Shown piece by piece: positions 1-6,220 of a DNA stretch of 16,645 nucleotides. This stretch comes from an uncultured Oscillospiraceae bacterium (GTDB lineage: Bacteria; Bacillota; Clostridia; Oscillospirales; Ruminococcaceae): NCBI GenBank assembly GCA_900547385.1, contig URGQ01000031.1:1-16645 (forward strand), given 5' to 3'. A program made the translations under genes and the position numbers. The notes under the pieces are model-generated. The model was not told the DNA's origin and made no database searches. It saw nothing but the letters and a program-made list of their open reading frames with translations. How positions within the stretch are numbered: position 1 is the first letter of the stretch; each line of letters opens with the position of its first letter.

Positions 1-57
1 CCGAACCGGCGCGGCGCGCCGGTAAGCCCCAGCTGCAGGCTGGGGCGGGCTGCGCCC
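1..57. repeat. Partial GC-rich multi-hairpin junction element (right half)
   Basis: Two hairpins are directly visible: 6-22 (CCGGCGCG against CGCGCCGG around one central base) and 26-46 (GCCCCAGC / GCTGGGGC, loop TGCAG). They are followed at 47-57 by GGGCTGCGCCC, which is the right outer arm of the complete elements at 5626-5707 and 10249-10311. The matching left arm should lie just outside the window. The hairpin at 26-46 is a compensated variant of the one at 10261-10281 (outer A-T pair replaced by G-C). Assignment to the family is inference from these shared arms. Confidence 0.6.
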
Positions 58-73
58 TGCCCCCTGCACCGAC
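56..73 (+). repeat. 18-bp dispersed motif, copy 1
   Basis: CCTGCCCCCTGCACCGAC lies directly right of the partial junction element. It matches 17 of 18 bases of 7253-7270, which lies right of another junction element, and it recurs inverted at 9631-9648. It is either a flank carried along with the elements or an independent short repeat. Confidence 0.5.
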
Positions 74-118
74 ATAAAACAGCAAACAGACCCGCCGGGG
101 AGCCGGCAAGGAGGCAAA

Positions 119-1102
119 ATGAAGATCGCTGTACTGGGCAGTGGCGCGTGGGGCACCGCGCTGGCCATGCTGCTGCAAAAGAACGGACACGAGGTAAGCC
201 TGTGGTCCTACTGCGAGGAGGAAAGCCACACCCTGCGGGAGCGGGGTGAAAACAGAATGCTGCCGGGGGTCCCTCTGCCGAAGGAACTGACGCTGACCCA
301 CCGGGAGGATGTCGTGGCGGGGTGTGAGCTGGCGGTCTTTGCGCCGCCCAGCTACGCCATGCGGCAGACAGCCCAAAGGGTGAAGCCCTATTTAACGCCG
401 GGAACAGTGCTGGTGACGGTGGCCAAGGGTGTGGAGCCGCGAAGCGGCCTGCGGATGTCTGAGATCCTGGCGGAGGAGCTGCCGGGGTATGCGGTAGCGG
501 CGCTTTCGGGACCTTCCCATGCGGAGGAGGTAGCGCGGGAGATGCCCACCGGCTGCGTGGCGGCCTGCCCGGAGAGGAAAACCGCCGAATGGGTGCAGGG
601 CATTTTTATGAACCCGAGCTTTCGTGTTTACAGCAGCACCGATATTACCGGGGTGGAGCTGTGCGGCGCGGCCAAAAATATCATAGCGCTGGCGGCCGGC
701 ATGGCCGAGGGCATGGGCTGCGGCGATAACGCCAAGGCCCTGATGATGAGCCGGGCGCTGGTGGAGCTTTCCGCGCTGATAAAGGCGGCGGGCGGGCAGG
801 AGAACACCTGCTTTGGGCTGGCCGGCATGGGGGATATGATCGTGACCTGTACCTCGCCCCATTCCCGCAACCACATGGCCGGCGTTGCCATCGGGCGGGG
901 CGAACATGTGGCCGGCGACCTGGGCGAACGCCACGCGGTGGTGGAGGGCTACTACGCCGCCCAAAGCGTAACGGCGCTGGCCCAAAAGCTGGGGGTCCAT
1001 ATGCCCATCTGCCGGTGCGTCCATGCCATTCTGTTTGAGGGGAAAAACCCCTCCGCCGCACTGACCGAGCTGATGCTGCGGGATAAGCGGAGCGAATTTT
1101 AA
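119..1102 (+). CDS. gpsA: NAD(P)+-dependent glycerol-3-phosphate dehydrogenase
   Basis: Cytosolic enzyme that reduces dihydroxyacetone phosphate to sn-glycerol 3-phosphate, the backbone for phospholipid synthesis. The 327-residue length is normal for the family. The N-terminal Rossmann fold shows the nucleotide loop GSGAWGTA (residues 7-14). Other family signatures are VAKGVE (101-106, Lys103), SGPSHAEEV (130-138), and GAAKNIIA (183-190), whose Lys186 is the expected catalytic lysine, followed by GMGCGDNAKA and the substrate-binding GLAGMGDM (233-240). The start is ATG 119, preceded by AAGGAGG at 108-114 with a short 4-nt gap. No promoter is evident in the 118 bases upstream, so it may be transcribed with a gene outside the window (plsY-gpsA is a common pairing). 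It ends at the strong terminator 1105-1150. Identification is by recognised family motifs. Confidence 0.96.
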   Translation: MKIAVLGSGAWGTALAMLLQKNGHEVSLWSYCEEESHTLRERGENRMLPGVPLPKELTLTHREDVVAGCELAVFAPPSYAMRQTAQRVKPYLTPGTVLVTVAKGVEPRSGLRMSEILAEELPGYAVAALSGPSHAEEVAREMPTGCVAACPERKTAEWVQGIFMNPSFRVYSSTDITGVELCGAAKNIIALAAGMAEGMGCGDNAKALMMSRALVELSALIKAAGGQENTCFGLAGMGDMIVTCTSPHSRNHMAGVAIGRGEHVAGDLGERHAVVEGYYAAQSVTALAQKLGVHMPICRCVHAILFEGKNPSAALTELMLRDKRSEF

Positions 1103-1104
1103 GA

Positions 1105-1150
1105 AAAAAGGCCCGAAAGAAAAACAGTGGTTTTTCTTTCGGGCCTTTTT
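1105..1150. terminator. Bidirectional intrinsic terminator between gpsA and the convergent gene
   Basis: A perfect 21-bp inverted repeat, 1105-1125 against 1130-1150, with the 4-nt loop AGTG. The core GGCCCG...CGGGCC is bounded by A5 on the left and T5 on the right, so both strands give a GC stem followed by a U-rich run. It begins 3 bases after the gpsA stop and lies about 30 bases past the stop of the minus-strand gene 1181-1729, so it can serve both. Confidence 0.92.
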
Positions 1151-1180
1151 GGTATCGGCGGAAGAGAGATCCGGGAAAAG

Positions 1181-1729
1181 TTACAGCAGAATGAGGATGA
1201 GCGCGCAGCCGATCCAAGTGACCAGGCCGAACAAAAACAGCAGCCAAAAGATCCAGCGGTTATCGGGGCAGCGCAGCACATAGCTCCGCTGCGGCTTTTG
1301 CGGGTCGAACCAAACCGGCAGCACCGTTCCCACGGGGTACTGCTCCGCCATGGGGTTGCGGCTCACTCCGATGATAGAATTGCGGCTGCGCTCGATGTGC
1401 AGAACCCCGTTTTTCTCATAGCAGCGGCAGGCATTCCCCGCAAGGGGTGTGCGGACGGTACGGCTTACATACCCCCGGTAGCGGGGCCCGGTCACCCGGT
1501 ATTCCCGCCCCTCTGCCGTATAGCGCACCACCGGCAGATGCACCGCACTATTCTCCCCGCCGTAGCAGACGGCGCTGTATCCCGTTACCGTCCCGTTGGT
1601 ACGGCAGGTGCAGCGCTGCTCCATCACTAAATACCGATAACCGACGGTAAAGGCCAGCAGGAGCAGAACGCCCCCGCCCACGCCCAAAAATAGCCCGAAC
1701 ACCAGCTTGATGATCTCCGTCTCCGTCAT
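1181..1729 (-). CDS. Small two-TM membrane protein, DUF3592-like
   Basis: Function unknown. The 182-residue protein has a long N-terminal hydrophobic segment (about residues 7-34), a soluble middle of some 120 residues rich in Tyr, Arg and Cys, and a C-terminal membrane segment (about 160-182) ending LILILL. The motif VGTVLPVWFDPQKPQRSYV before the second TM resembles the 'G..V.V.YDP.NP..A.' stretch typical of DUF3592 proteins; this is recall of a family pattern, not a search. Six cysteines (CTC and CY around 40-56, CRC near 102, CP near 155) lie in the middle domain. The start ATG 1729 is preceded by AGAAAGGGG. A promoter is visible at 1766-1794, so it appears monocistronic. It converges on gpsA. 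Confidence 0.72.
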   Translation of the reverse strand: MTETEIIKLVFGLFLGVGGGVLLLLAFTVGYRYLVMEQRCTCRTNGTVTGYSAVCYGGENSAVHLPVVRYTAEGREYRVTGPRYRGYVSRTVRTPLAGNACRCYEKNGVLHIERSRNSIIGVSRNPMAEQYPVGTVLPVWFDPQKPQRSYVLRCPDNRWIFWLLFLFGLVTWIGCALILILL

Positions 1730-1765
1730 TCTCTCGTCCCCTTTCTCCGCAGTGCCTTCTCCACA

Positions 1766-1794
1766 AAGATAGCGAACCTCTGTGAAAAAGTCAA
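1766..1794 (-). promoter_or_regulatory. Candidate sigma-A promoter for the DUF3592-like gene
   Basis: Read on the minus strand: -35 TTGACT (1789-1794), 17-bp spacer, -10 TATCTT (1766-1771), about 30 bases before the start codon region. It sits directly after the aspS terminator, a compact terminator-promoter arrangement that supports independent transcription. Confidence 0.6.
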
Positions 1795-1798
1795 GCCC

Positions 1799-1830
1799 GG
1801 AAAAAATCCCCGCCGTACAGCGGGGATTTT
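1799..1830 (-). terminator. Intrinsic terminator of aspS
   Basis: Inverted repeat with 11-bp arms, 1803-1813 against 1820-1830 (AAAATCCCCGC / GCGGGGATTTT), and a 6-nt loop. On the minus strand it is followed by TTTTTT. It lies 3 bases after the aspS stop codon. Confidence 0.92.
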
Positions 1831-1833
1831 GGT

Positions 1834-3624
1834 TTATTCTTGCGGCAGGTCGACCTTGATGGCCAGCTCGGCCAGGGATTTGTCCTCGACCTCGGCAGGG
1901 CAGCCGCTCATCAGCTCGCTGGCATTCTGCACCTTGGGGAAGGCGATGACATCCTTGATGGATTCCTTGCCCAGCAGCAGCATGATGAGACGATCCAGGC
2001 CGAATGCCATGCCGCCATGGGGCGGGGCGCCGTACCGGAACGCCTCCAGCAGGAAGCCGAAGCGCTCCTCGGCGCTTTCCGGCGTGAAGCCCAAAGCGAC
2101 CAGCATACGCTCCTGCAGCTCCATGGTGTTGATACGAATGGAGCCGCCGCCGACCTCGCAGCCATTCATGACCATATCGTAGGCGCGGGCGCGGCAGTGA
2201 CCGGGGTCGCTCTCGATCATATCGAGATCCTCCAGCATGGGGCAGGTGAAGGGGTGGTGCTTGGCCATGTAGCGGCCCTCCTCCTCGCTGTACTCAAACA
2301 GCGGGAATTCGGTGACCCACAAAAGATCAAAGGTGCCCGGCTCGATAAGACCGAGCTTCTGGGCAAGGTGGTTACGCAGCTGGCCCAGCGCATCATAGAC
2401 GACCTCATTCTTGGCGTCGGCCACGATGAGCAGCAGGTCGCCCTCCTCGGCCTCCAGTGCCTGGTGGATACCGGCGATCTCCTCCTCGGTGAGGAATTTC
2501 TCAAAGCTGGAGGTGCGGCCCTCGTGGGTCCAGCGGGTGTAGGCCAGGCCCTTGGCACGGTAGGTCTTAACGAAATCGGTCAGCTTATCAATCTCCTTGC
2601 GGGAGAGCTTTTCGGCAGCGCCCTTGGCATTAATGCCGCGGACCGAGCCGCCGCCGGCAATGGCGCCGGAGAAAACGGAAAATTCGGTGTTCTTCAGGAT
2701 CTCGGAAAGATCGTGCAGCTTGAGGTCGAAGCGGGTATCAGGCTTATCAATACCGTAGTTATCCATGGCGTCCTGGTATTTGATGCGGCGGAAGGGGGTC
2801 TCGAGCTCCTTCCCCAGTACTTCCTTGAAGATGCGCTTCATGAAGCCCTCGTTCATGGCCATGATGTCCTCCTCATCAATGAAGGACATCTCCACATCAA
2901 TCTGGGTAAATTCCGGCTGACGGTCGGCGCGCAGGTCCTCATCGCGGAAGCAGCGGGCGATCTGCATATAGCGGTCGAAGCCGGAGCACATCAAAATCTG
3001 CTTATACAGCTGGGGGGACTGGGGCAGCGCATAGAATTTACCCTGCTGCACACGGCTGGGCACCAGGTAGTCGCGGGCGCCCTCCGGGGTGGACTTGATG
3101 AGGATGGGGGTCTCGATCTCGTAGAAGCCGTTGGTATCGTAGTAATCGCGGGCGATCTTGACGATGCGGTGGCGCATGGCAATGGCGTTCTGCATCTCGG
3201 GGCGGCGCAGATCGAGGTAGCGGTACTTGAGGCGCAGGTCTTCCTTGACGCCGCGGCTGTCATCGCTGATGGCGAAAGGCGGGGTATTGCTTTCGGCCAG
3301 CACGCGCAGCTCGGTGACATAGACCTCCACCTCGCCGGTGGGGATCTCGTGATTGACGGATTCCCGCTGACGGAGGACACCGCGGGCCATCAGCACATAT
3401 TCGGCGCGGACCTTCTGGGCCTTGGCCAGCAGGGCGGGATCGGTTTTATCATCGAAGGCCAGCTGGACGATGCCGGTGCGGTCGCGCAGATCGATAAAGA
3501 CGAGGGTGCCCATATCGCGGGTTTTCTGTGCCCAGCCGCATACCACCACTTCCCGGCCGATCATCTCCGGGGTGACGGTGCCGCAGTAGTGGGTGCGTTT
3601 GAGACCTTTCATGGTATCTGCCAT
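1834..3624 (-). CDS. aspS: Aspartyl-tRNA synthetase (bacterial type)
   Basis: Charges tRNA-Asp; cytosolic class II synthetase. The 596 residues run in the bacterial order: N-terminal OB-fold anticodon domain (about 1-110, CGWAQKTRDMGTLVFIDLRD), catalytic core with motif 1 (FYEIETP near 167-173), motif 2 (FRDEDLRADRQPEF, 226-239), an inserted GAD domain (roughly 290-420), and motif 3 (GMAFGLDRLIMLLLG, 538-552). I chose ATG 3624 because AAGGAG lies 10 bases upstream and the promoter at 3718-3745 would start transcription near 3711. A 30-residue longer reading from 3714 would leave almost no leader. It follows hisS in the usual Firmicutes order but with its own promoter. Met38 occupies the RD-x-G position in the OB fold that differs between discriminating and non-discriminating enzymes; I draw no conclusion from it. 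Confidence 0.97.
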   Translation of the reverse strand: MADTMKGLKRTHYCGTVTPEMIGREVVVCGWAQKTRDMGTLVFIDLRDRTGIVQLAFDDKTDPALLAKAQKVRAEYVLMARGVLRQRESVNHEIPTGEVEVYVTELRVLAESNTPPFAISDDSRGVKEDLRLKYRYLDLRRPEMQNAIAMRHRIVKIARDYYDTNGFYEIETPILIKSTPEGARDYLVPSRVQQGKFYALPQSPQLYKQILMCSGFDRYMQIARCFRDEDLRADRQPEFTQIDVEMSFIDEEDIMAMNEGFMKRIFKEVLGKELETPFRRIKYQDAMDNYGIDKPDTRFDLKLHDLSEILKNTEFSVFSGAIAGGGSVRGINAKGAAEKLSRKEIDKLTDFVKTYRAKGLAYTRWTHEGRTSSFEKFLTEEEIAGIHQALEAEEGDLLLIVADAKNEVVYDALGQLRNHLAQKLGLIEPGTFDLLWVTEFPLFEYSEEEGRYMAKHHPFTCPMLEDLDMIESDPGHCRARAYDMVMNGCEVGGGSIRINTMELQERMLVALGFTPESAEERFGFLLEAFRYGAPPHGGMAFGLDRLIMLLLGKESIKDVIAFPKVQNASELMSGCPAEVEDKSLAELAIKVDLPQE

Positions 3625-3717
3625 AAATTTTGCACTCCTTTTGTTTTGGGGAATAGCGCTTTTTCGGGGGGATTCCTCATTTTGCCGAGAAAGCGGAATT
3701 TGATTTATTAACAATTT

Positions 3718-3745
3718 ATTATAGCACGAATAGGGACGGTGTCAA
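3718..3745 (-). promoter_or_regulatory. Near-consensus sigma-A promoter of aspS
   Basis: On the minus strand: perfect -35 TTGACA (3740-3745), 16-bp spacer, extended -10 TGCTATAAT with perfect TATAAT (3718-3723). The predicted start of transcription, about 3711, leaves a leader of some 87 nt, too short for a complete T-box. Confidence 0.88.
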
Positions 3746-3898
3746 AGGGTTTTGCCGCAGGTTTTGCAAAAAGAAAAGGCAGTAAGTGTCATTGGCTACG
3801 GCAGAAAGAAATAAAAGCCGATTAAGAATAATTTGCAGTCGCCTACGGCGGGGCGGAGCCTTTTGCAAGAGCTGAACAAGTATGCCTGCCCGGCGTGG

Positions 3899-3953
3899 GC
3901 CTACTTTTCTGTGAAGAAAAGTAGGCAAAAGTCACTTGGGGCTGCGCCCCAAG
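3899..3953. repeat. Pair of perfect hairpins
   Basis: First hairpin: 12-bp arms 3899-3910 and 3915-3926 (GCCTACTTTTCT / AGAAAAGTAGGC) with a 4-nt loop GTGA. Second hairpin: 8-bp arms 3935-3942 and 3946-3953 (CTTGGGGC / GCCCCAAG) with the 3-nt loop TGC. The second resembles the outer arm of the junction elements elsewhere in the window (GGGGC...GCCCC). Neither is followed by a clean T-run, so they do not look like standard terminators. Confidence 0.7.
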
Positions 3954-3961
3954 ACCCCCTA

Positions 3962-4027
3962 ACGCTAAGCTGCGGCTGGATACGAACGATGCAAAGCATC
4001 GCCCGTACAGCGCCGCAGATACGCTAA
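3962..4027. repeat. Branched palindrome bounded by 7-bp direct repeats
   Basis: ACGCTAA occurs at 3962-3968 and again at 4021-4027. Between them lies a palindrome: outer arms CTGCGGC (3970-3976) and GCCGCAG (4012-4018), then TACG (3981-3984) with CGTA (4004-4007), then CGATGC (3987-3992) with GCATCG (3996-4001) and an AAA loop. The direct repeats could be a target-site duplication of a small inserted palindromic element; that is inference from one copy. Confidence 0.55.
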
Positions 4028-4164
4028 TAAGGTGCCTGCGGCGCATTTTATGCGGGGTAACTGCAAACCAACAACAGAAAGTCATGCTGCCGGGTCTATC
4101 ATTTTTTGGCGCAACAAAGACTCCATACGAGTGAATCGGATGCTGTACCCAGGAATAGTCCAAG

Positions 4165-4205
4165 AGAAAGCCCTCGCCGCAGGCACTGTACCTGTTTGGC
4201 GAGGG
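4165..4205 (-). terminator. Intrinsic terminator of hisS
   Basis: 8-bp GC-rich arms, 4171-4178 and 4198-4205 (CCCTCGCC / GGCGAGGG), enclose a 19-nt loop with an inner CAGG/CCTG pairing. On the minus strand the stem is followed by CTTTCTCTT. It begins 6 bases after the hisS stop. Confidence 0.8.
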
Positions 4206-4211
4206 TAGTTT

Positions 4212-5519
4212 TCAGCAATCGACATTTTCGGCGGCTTCGGCCGCGGCGGCAAACCAGCCGTTCTGCATCTCGGTTTCAAATTCCGGGAGGAAGTGCAGGA
4301 GAGAGACGGGCTTGGCGGTGCCGGTGGCCATCTGCTTCAGCTGGGCGGAGCCTGCTTCCAGCTCGCTGTCGCCCAGCACCATGCTGTACAGGGCGCCGAT
4401 CTTATTGGCATACTTCATCTGGGCCTTGACGCTGCGCCCCATCAGGTCGCACTGGACGGCATAGCCCTCCCGCCGCAGCTGGGTGGTCAGCCGGAACGCC
4501 TCCTCGGTGGCCGCCTCTCCCATCGAAGCAATATAAAGATCGCACTGTTGGGATTCGGGGAAATCGCAGCCCTGCTGCTCCATCACCATGAGGAGCCGTT
4601 CCAGACCCATGGCAAAGCCGATGCCCTCCACATCCGGGCCGCCCAGCTGCTTACTAAGCCCGCCGTAGCGGCCGCCGCCGCACAGCGCGGGGAAGCCGGG
4701 AATGGAAATCTCAAAGACGGTACGGGTGTAGTAATCCAGCCCGCGAACGATGCCGGCATCGACGGTGAAGGGGATATCGGCATCCTTCAGAAGGGTCTGT
4801 ACTTTCTCAAAGTGGCTGCGGCAGTCATCGCAGAGATAATCCAGCACACGGGGCGCGCCTTTGGCGATCTCGCCGCAGACGGGGGATTTGCAGTCTAGGA
4901 TGCGCATGGGGTTTTTCTCCAGGCGCTCCTTGCAGGTCTCGCACAGATCCTCCCGGCGGCTCTCGAAATAGGCGCGCAGGGCCTTGTGGTACTCGGCGCG
5001 GCAGGTGGGGCAGCCGATGGAATTGATGGCGAGGGTGAGGTCCTTGAGGCCAAGGGTCTGCATGCCCTCCCACGCCAGGGAGATCACTTCGGCATCGGTA
5101 ACGGGCTGGGTGGCGCCGTAGCACTCCACACCGAACTGGTGGAACTGGCGGTAGCGCCCCCGCTGTGCCTTTTCATAGCGGAAGCAGTTGATTACATAGC
5201 TGACCTTGAGGGGCAGGGCATCGCCCAGCAGCCCGTTTTCAATGGCCGCCCGGCAGATGCCGGCAGTCCCCTCCGGGCGCAGGGTGATGGAACGATCGCC
5301 TTTATCGGTAAAGGTATACATTTCTTTATTTACCACATCGGTGGTATCGCCCACGCCGCGCAGGAACAGCTCGGTATGCTCGAAGGTGGGGGTGCGGATC
5401 TCGCCGTAGCCGTACAGCGCCGCCGTGGAAAGCAGGGTGCGCTCGACATACTGCCAGCGGGGGGTTTCGGCGGGGAGAAAATCATTGGTGCCGCGGGGGC
5501 GGGTGGTGAGGATGGCCAT
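4212..5519 (-). CDS. hisS: Histidyl-tRNA synthetase
   Basis: Charges tRNA-His; cytosolic homodimeric class II synthetase. The 435 residues contain motif 1 (GYGEIRTPTFEHTELF, 37-52), the LRPEGTAGICRA signature (80-91), motif 2 (FRYEKAQRGRYRQFHQFG, 113-130), the histidine-specific GIVRGLDYY (256-264), GGGRYGGL (281-288), and motif 3 (GIGFAMGLERLL, 299-310). The C-terminal anticodon-binding domain follows from about 325. An insertion between about 170 and 233 has a Cys-rich pattern (C170xxC173, C193xxC196, C210, C215, C230xxC233), as in many Gram-positive HisRS proteins, where it may bind zinc. ATG 5519 gives the expected N-terminus; AAGGAAGG lies about 12 bases upstream. It has its own terminator and a candidate promoter at 5576-5604. 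Confidence 0.97.
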   Translation of the reverse strand: MAILTTRPRGTNDFLPAETPRWQYVERTLLSTAALYGYGEIRTPTFEHTELFLRGVGDTTDVVNKEMYTFTDKGDRSITLRPEGTAGICRAAIENGLLGDALPLKVSYVINCFRYEKAQRGRYRQFHQFGVECYGATQPVTDAEVISLAWEGMQTLGLKDLTLAINSIGCPTCRAEYHKALRAYFESRREDLCETCKERLEKNPMRILDCKSPVCGEIAKGAPRVLDYLCDDCRSHFEKVQTLLKDADIPFTVDAGIVRGLDYYTRTVFEISIPGFPALCGGGRYGGLSKQLGGPDVEGIGFAMGLERLLMVMEQQGCDFPESQQCDLYIASMGEAATEEAFRLTTQLRREGYAVQCDLMGRSVKAQMKYANKIGALYSMVLGDSELEAGSAQLKQMATGTAKPVSLLHFLPEFETEMQNGWFAAAAEAAENVDC

Positions 5520-5575
5520 AGGGTGGATCTTCCTTCCTTAGGTAAAGTGGCGGCAATGGCGCCGGTCTGTGGTTT

Positions 5576-5604
5576 ATTTTAGCACAGGTTTGGGGAAAAG
5601 GGAA
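5576..5604 (-). promoter_or_regulatory. Candidate extended -10 promoter for hisS
   Basis: On the minus strand an extended -10, TGCTAAAAT (TAAAAT at 5576-5581), lies about 55 bases before the hisS start. The -35 is weak (TTCCCT at 5599-5604 with 17-bp spacing). It sits between the junction element 5626-5707 and the gene. Confidence 0.5.
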
Positions 5605-5625
5605 GTCCCAGTTGAAGGCAGGTGC

Positions 5626-5707
5626 GGGGCGCAGCCCGAACCGCCCGTAGGGCGGTTCCTGCGGCCTTTGGCCGCAGCGGCGGCGGAGCCGCCGGGGGCT
5701 GCGCCCC
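5626..5707 (-). repeat. Complete four-way-junction GC-rich element
   Basis: Outer stem of 12 bp: 5626-5637 (GGGGCGCAGCCC) with 5696-5707. Three hairpins fill the inside: 5638-5658 (GAACCGCCC / GGGCGGTTC, loop GTA), 5659-5677 (CTGCGGCC / GGCCGCAG, loop TTT) and 5678-5694 (CGGCGGC / GCCGCCG, loop GGA). Only base 5695 is unpaired at the junction. Read on the minus strand, the arm order matches the elements at 7169 and 12497, so this copy is inverted relative to them. It lies between the mgsA terminator and the hisS promoter. Function unknown; RNA and DNA structure are both possible. Confidence 0.88.
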
Positions 5708-5720
5708 ATGGCCCCGCGAA

Positions 5721-5755
5721 AAGCAAAAGCCCCCCGTTCCATAGCGGAATGGGGG
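5721..5755 (-). terminator. Intrinsic terminator of mgsA
   Basis: Arms CCCCCGTTCC (5731-5740) and GGAATGGGGG (5746-5755), 10 bp with one G-U, loop ATAGC. On the minus strand it is followed by GCTTTTGCTTTT. It lies 17 bases past the mgsA stop. Confidence 0.85.
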
Positions 5756-5772
5756 AGTGAAAAAACCGGTTT

Positions 5773-6177
5773 TTACTTTTTGGGGTTGACGATATCGCGC
5801 CAATCCAGGTCGCCGTTTTCCAGCGCGTGGATCATGGCCTCGGCCGAGGCGATATTGGTGGCGTAGGGGATATTGTAGACATCGCACAGGCGCAGCAGGC
5901 TGGCCTCATCCGGCTCGGTGGCCTTGGCCCCGATGGGATTGCGGAAATACAGCAGCAGGTCGATCTCATTGCAGGAGATGCGGGAGGAGATCTGCTGATC
6001 GCCGCCCTGGCTGCCGGCCATAAAGCAGGTAATCTTGAGGCCGGTGGCTTCCGAGACCAGCTTGCCGGTGGTGCCGGTTGCACACAGATTGTGGCGGCTG
6101 AGGATGCCGCAATAGGCGATGCAGAACTGGACCATCAGTTCCTTTTTGGCGTCATGGGCGATGAGAGCGATATTCAT
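5773..6177 (-). CDS. mgsA: Methylglyoxal synthase homologue with altered active-site residues
   Basis: The family converts dihydroxyacetone phosphate to methylglyoxal and phosphate in the cytosol. The 134 residues form a single MGS-like domain and align with E. coli MgsA without gaps over the core (offset 11): IAHDAKK (6-12, His8 = E. coli His19), phosphate loop ATGTTGKL (33-40), GSQGGDQQI (55-63, Asp60 = catalytic Asp71), YFRNP (77-81), EPDEASLLRLCDVYNIPYATN (start 88, Asp90 = Asp101). Asp91 of E. coli is replaced by Asn80 and His98 by Thr87. The enzyme may therefore be slower, differ in specificity, or have another role. ATG 6177 is preceded by AAAGGAGG 10 bases upstream. The gene is 43 bases after the MinD homologue, and the mre-min-mgsA neighbourhood is conserved in clostridia, which supports descent from true mgsA. 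Confidence 0.9.
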   Translation of the reverse strand: MNIALIAHDAKKELMVQFCIAYCGILSRHNLCATGTTGKLVSEATGLKITCFMAGSQGGDQQISSRISCNEIDLLLYFRNPIGAKATEPDEASLLRLCDVYNIPYATNIASAEAMIHALENGDLDWRDIVNPKK

Positions 6178-6220
6178 ACTTCAAGTGCCTCCTTTGGCAA
6201 TGTTGAGATCAAGATGTATT

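Larger units (their letters stand above)
3746..4164. other. Intergenic region between hisS and aspS with a repeat cassette, no gene seen
   Basis: About 420 bases without a convincing gene. Content from left to right: an AT-richer stretch (3760-3840), a hairpin block at 3899-3953, a palindrome bounded by 7-bp direct repeats at 3962-4027, then unstructured sequence up to the hisS terminator. Short open frames exist on both strands (for example 3843-4163 minus), but they run through the hairpins and lack a ribosome binding site. Confidence 0.6.

Noticed and set aside
1840..3711. 623-codon open frame antisense to almost all of aspS
   Set aside because: It mirrors the aspS codon pattern, shows no recognisable domain and has no ribosome binding site; aspS is unambiguous on the other strand. 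Long antisense frames are expected at this GC content.
3625..3711. T-box riboswitch in the aspS leader
   Set aside because: The leader is only about 87 nt and shows neither a T-box core sequence nor an antiterminator; the same holds for the short hisS leader.
3625..3714. 30-residue N-terminal extension of AspS from ATG 3714
   Set aside because: The promoter at 3718-3745 places the transcript start near 3711, and the extension is not like other AspRS proteins; ATG 3624 has the proper AAGGAG.
3843..4163. 106-codon minus-strand open frame in the hisS-aspS gap
   Set aside because: It translates the hairpin cassette and lacks a ribosome binding site. Similar 'proteins' are annotated by error from such repeats.
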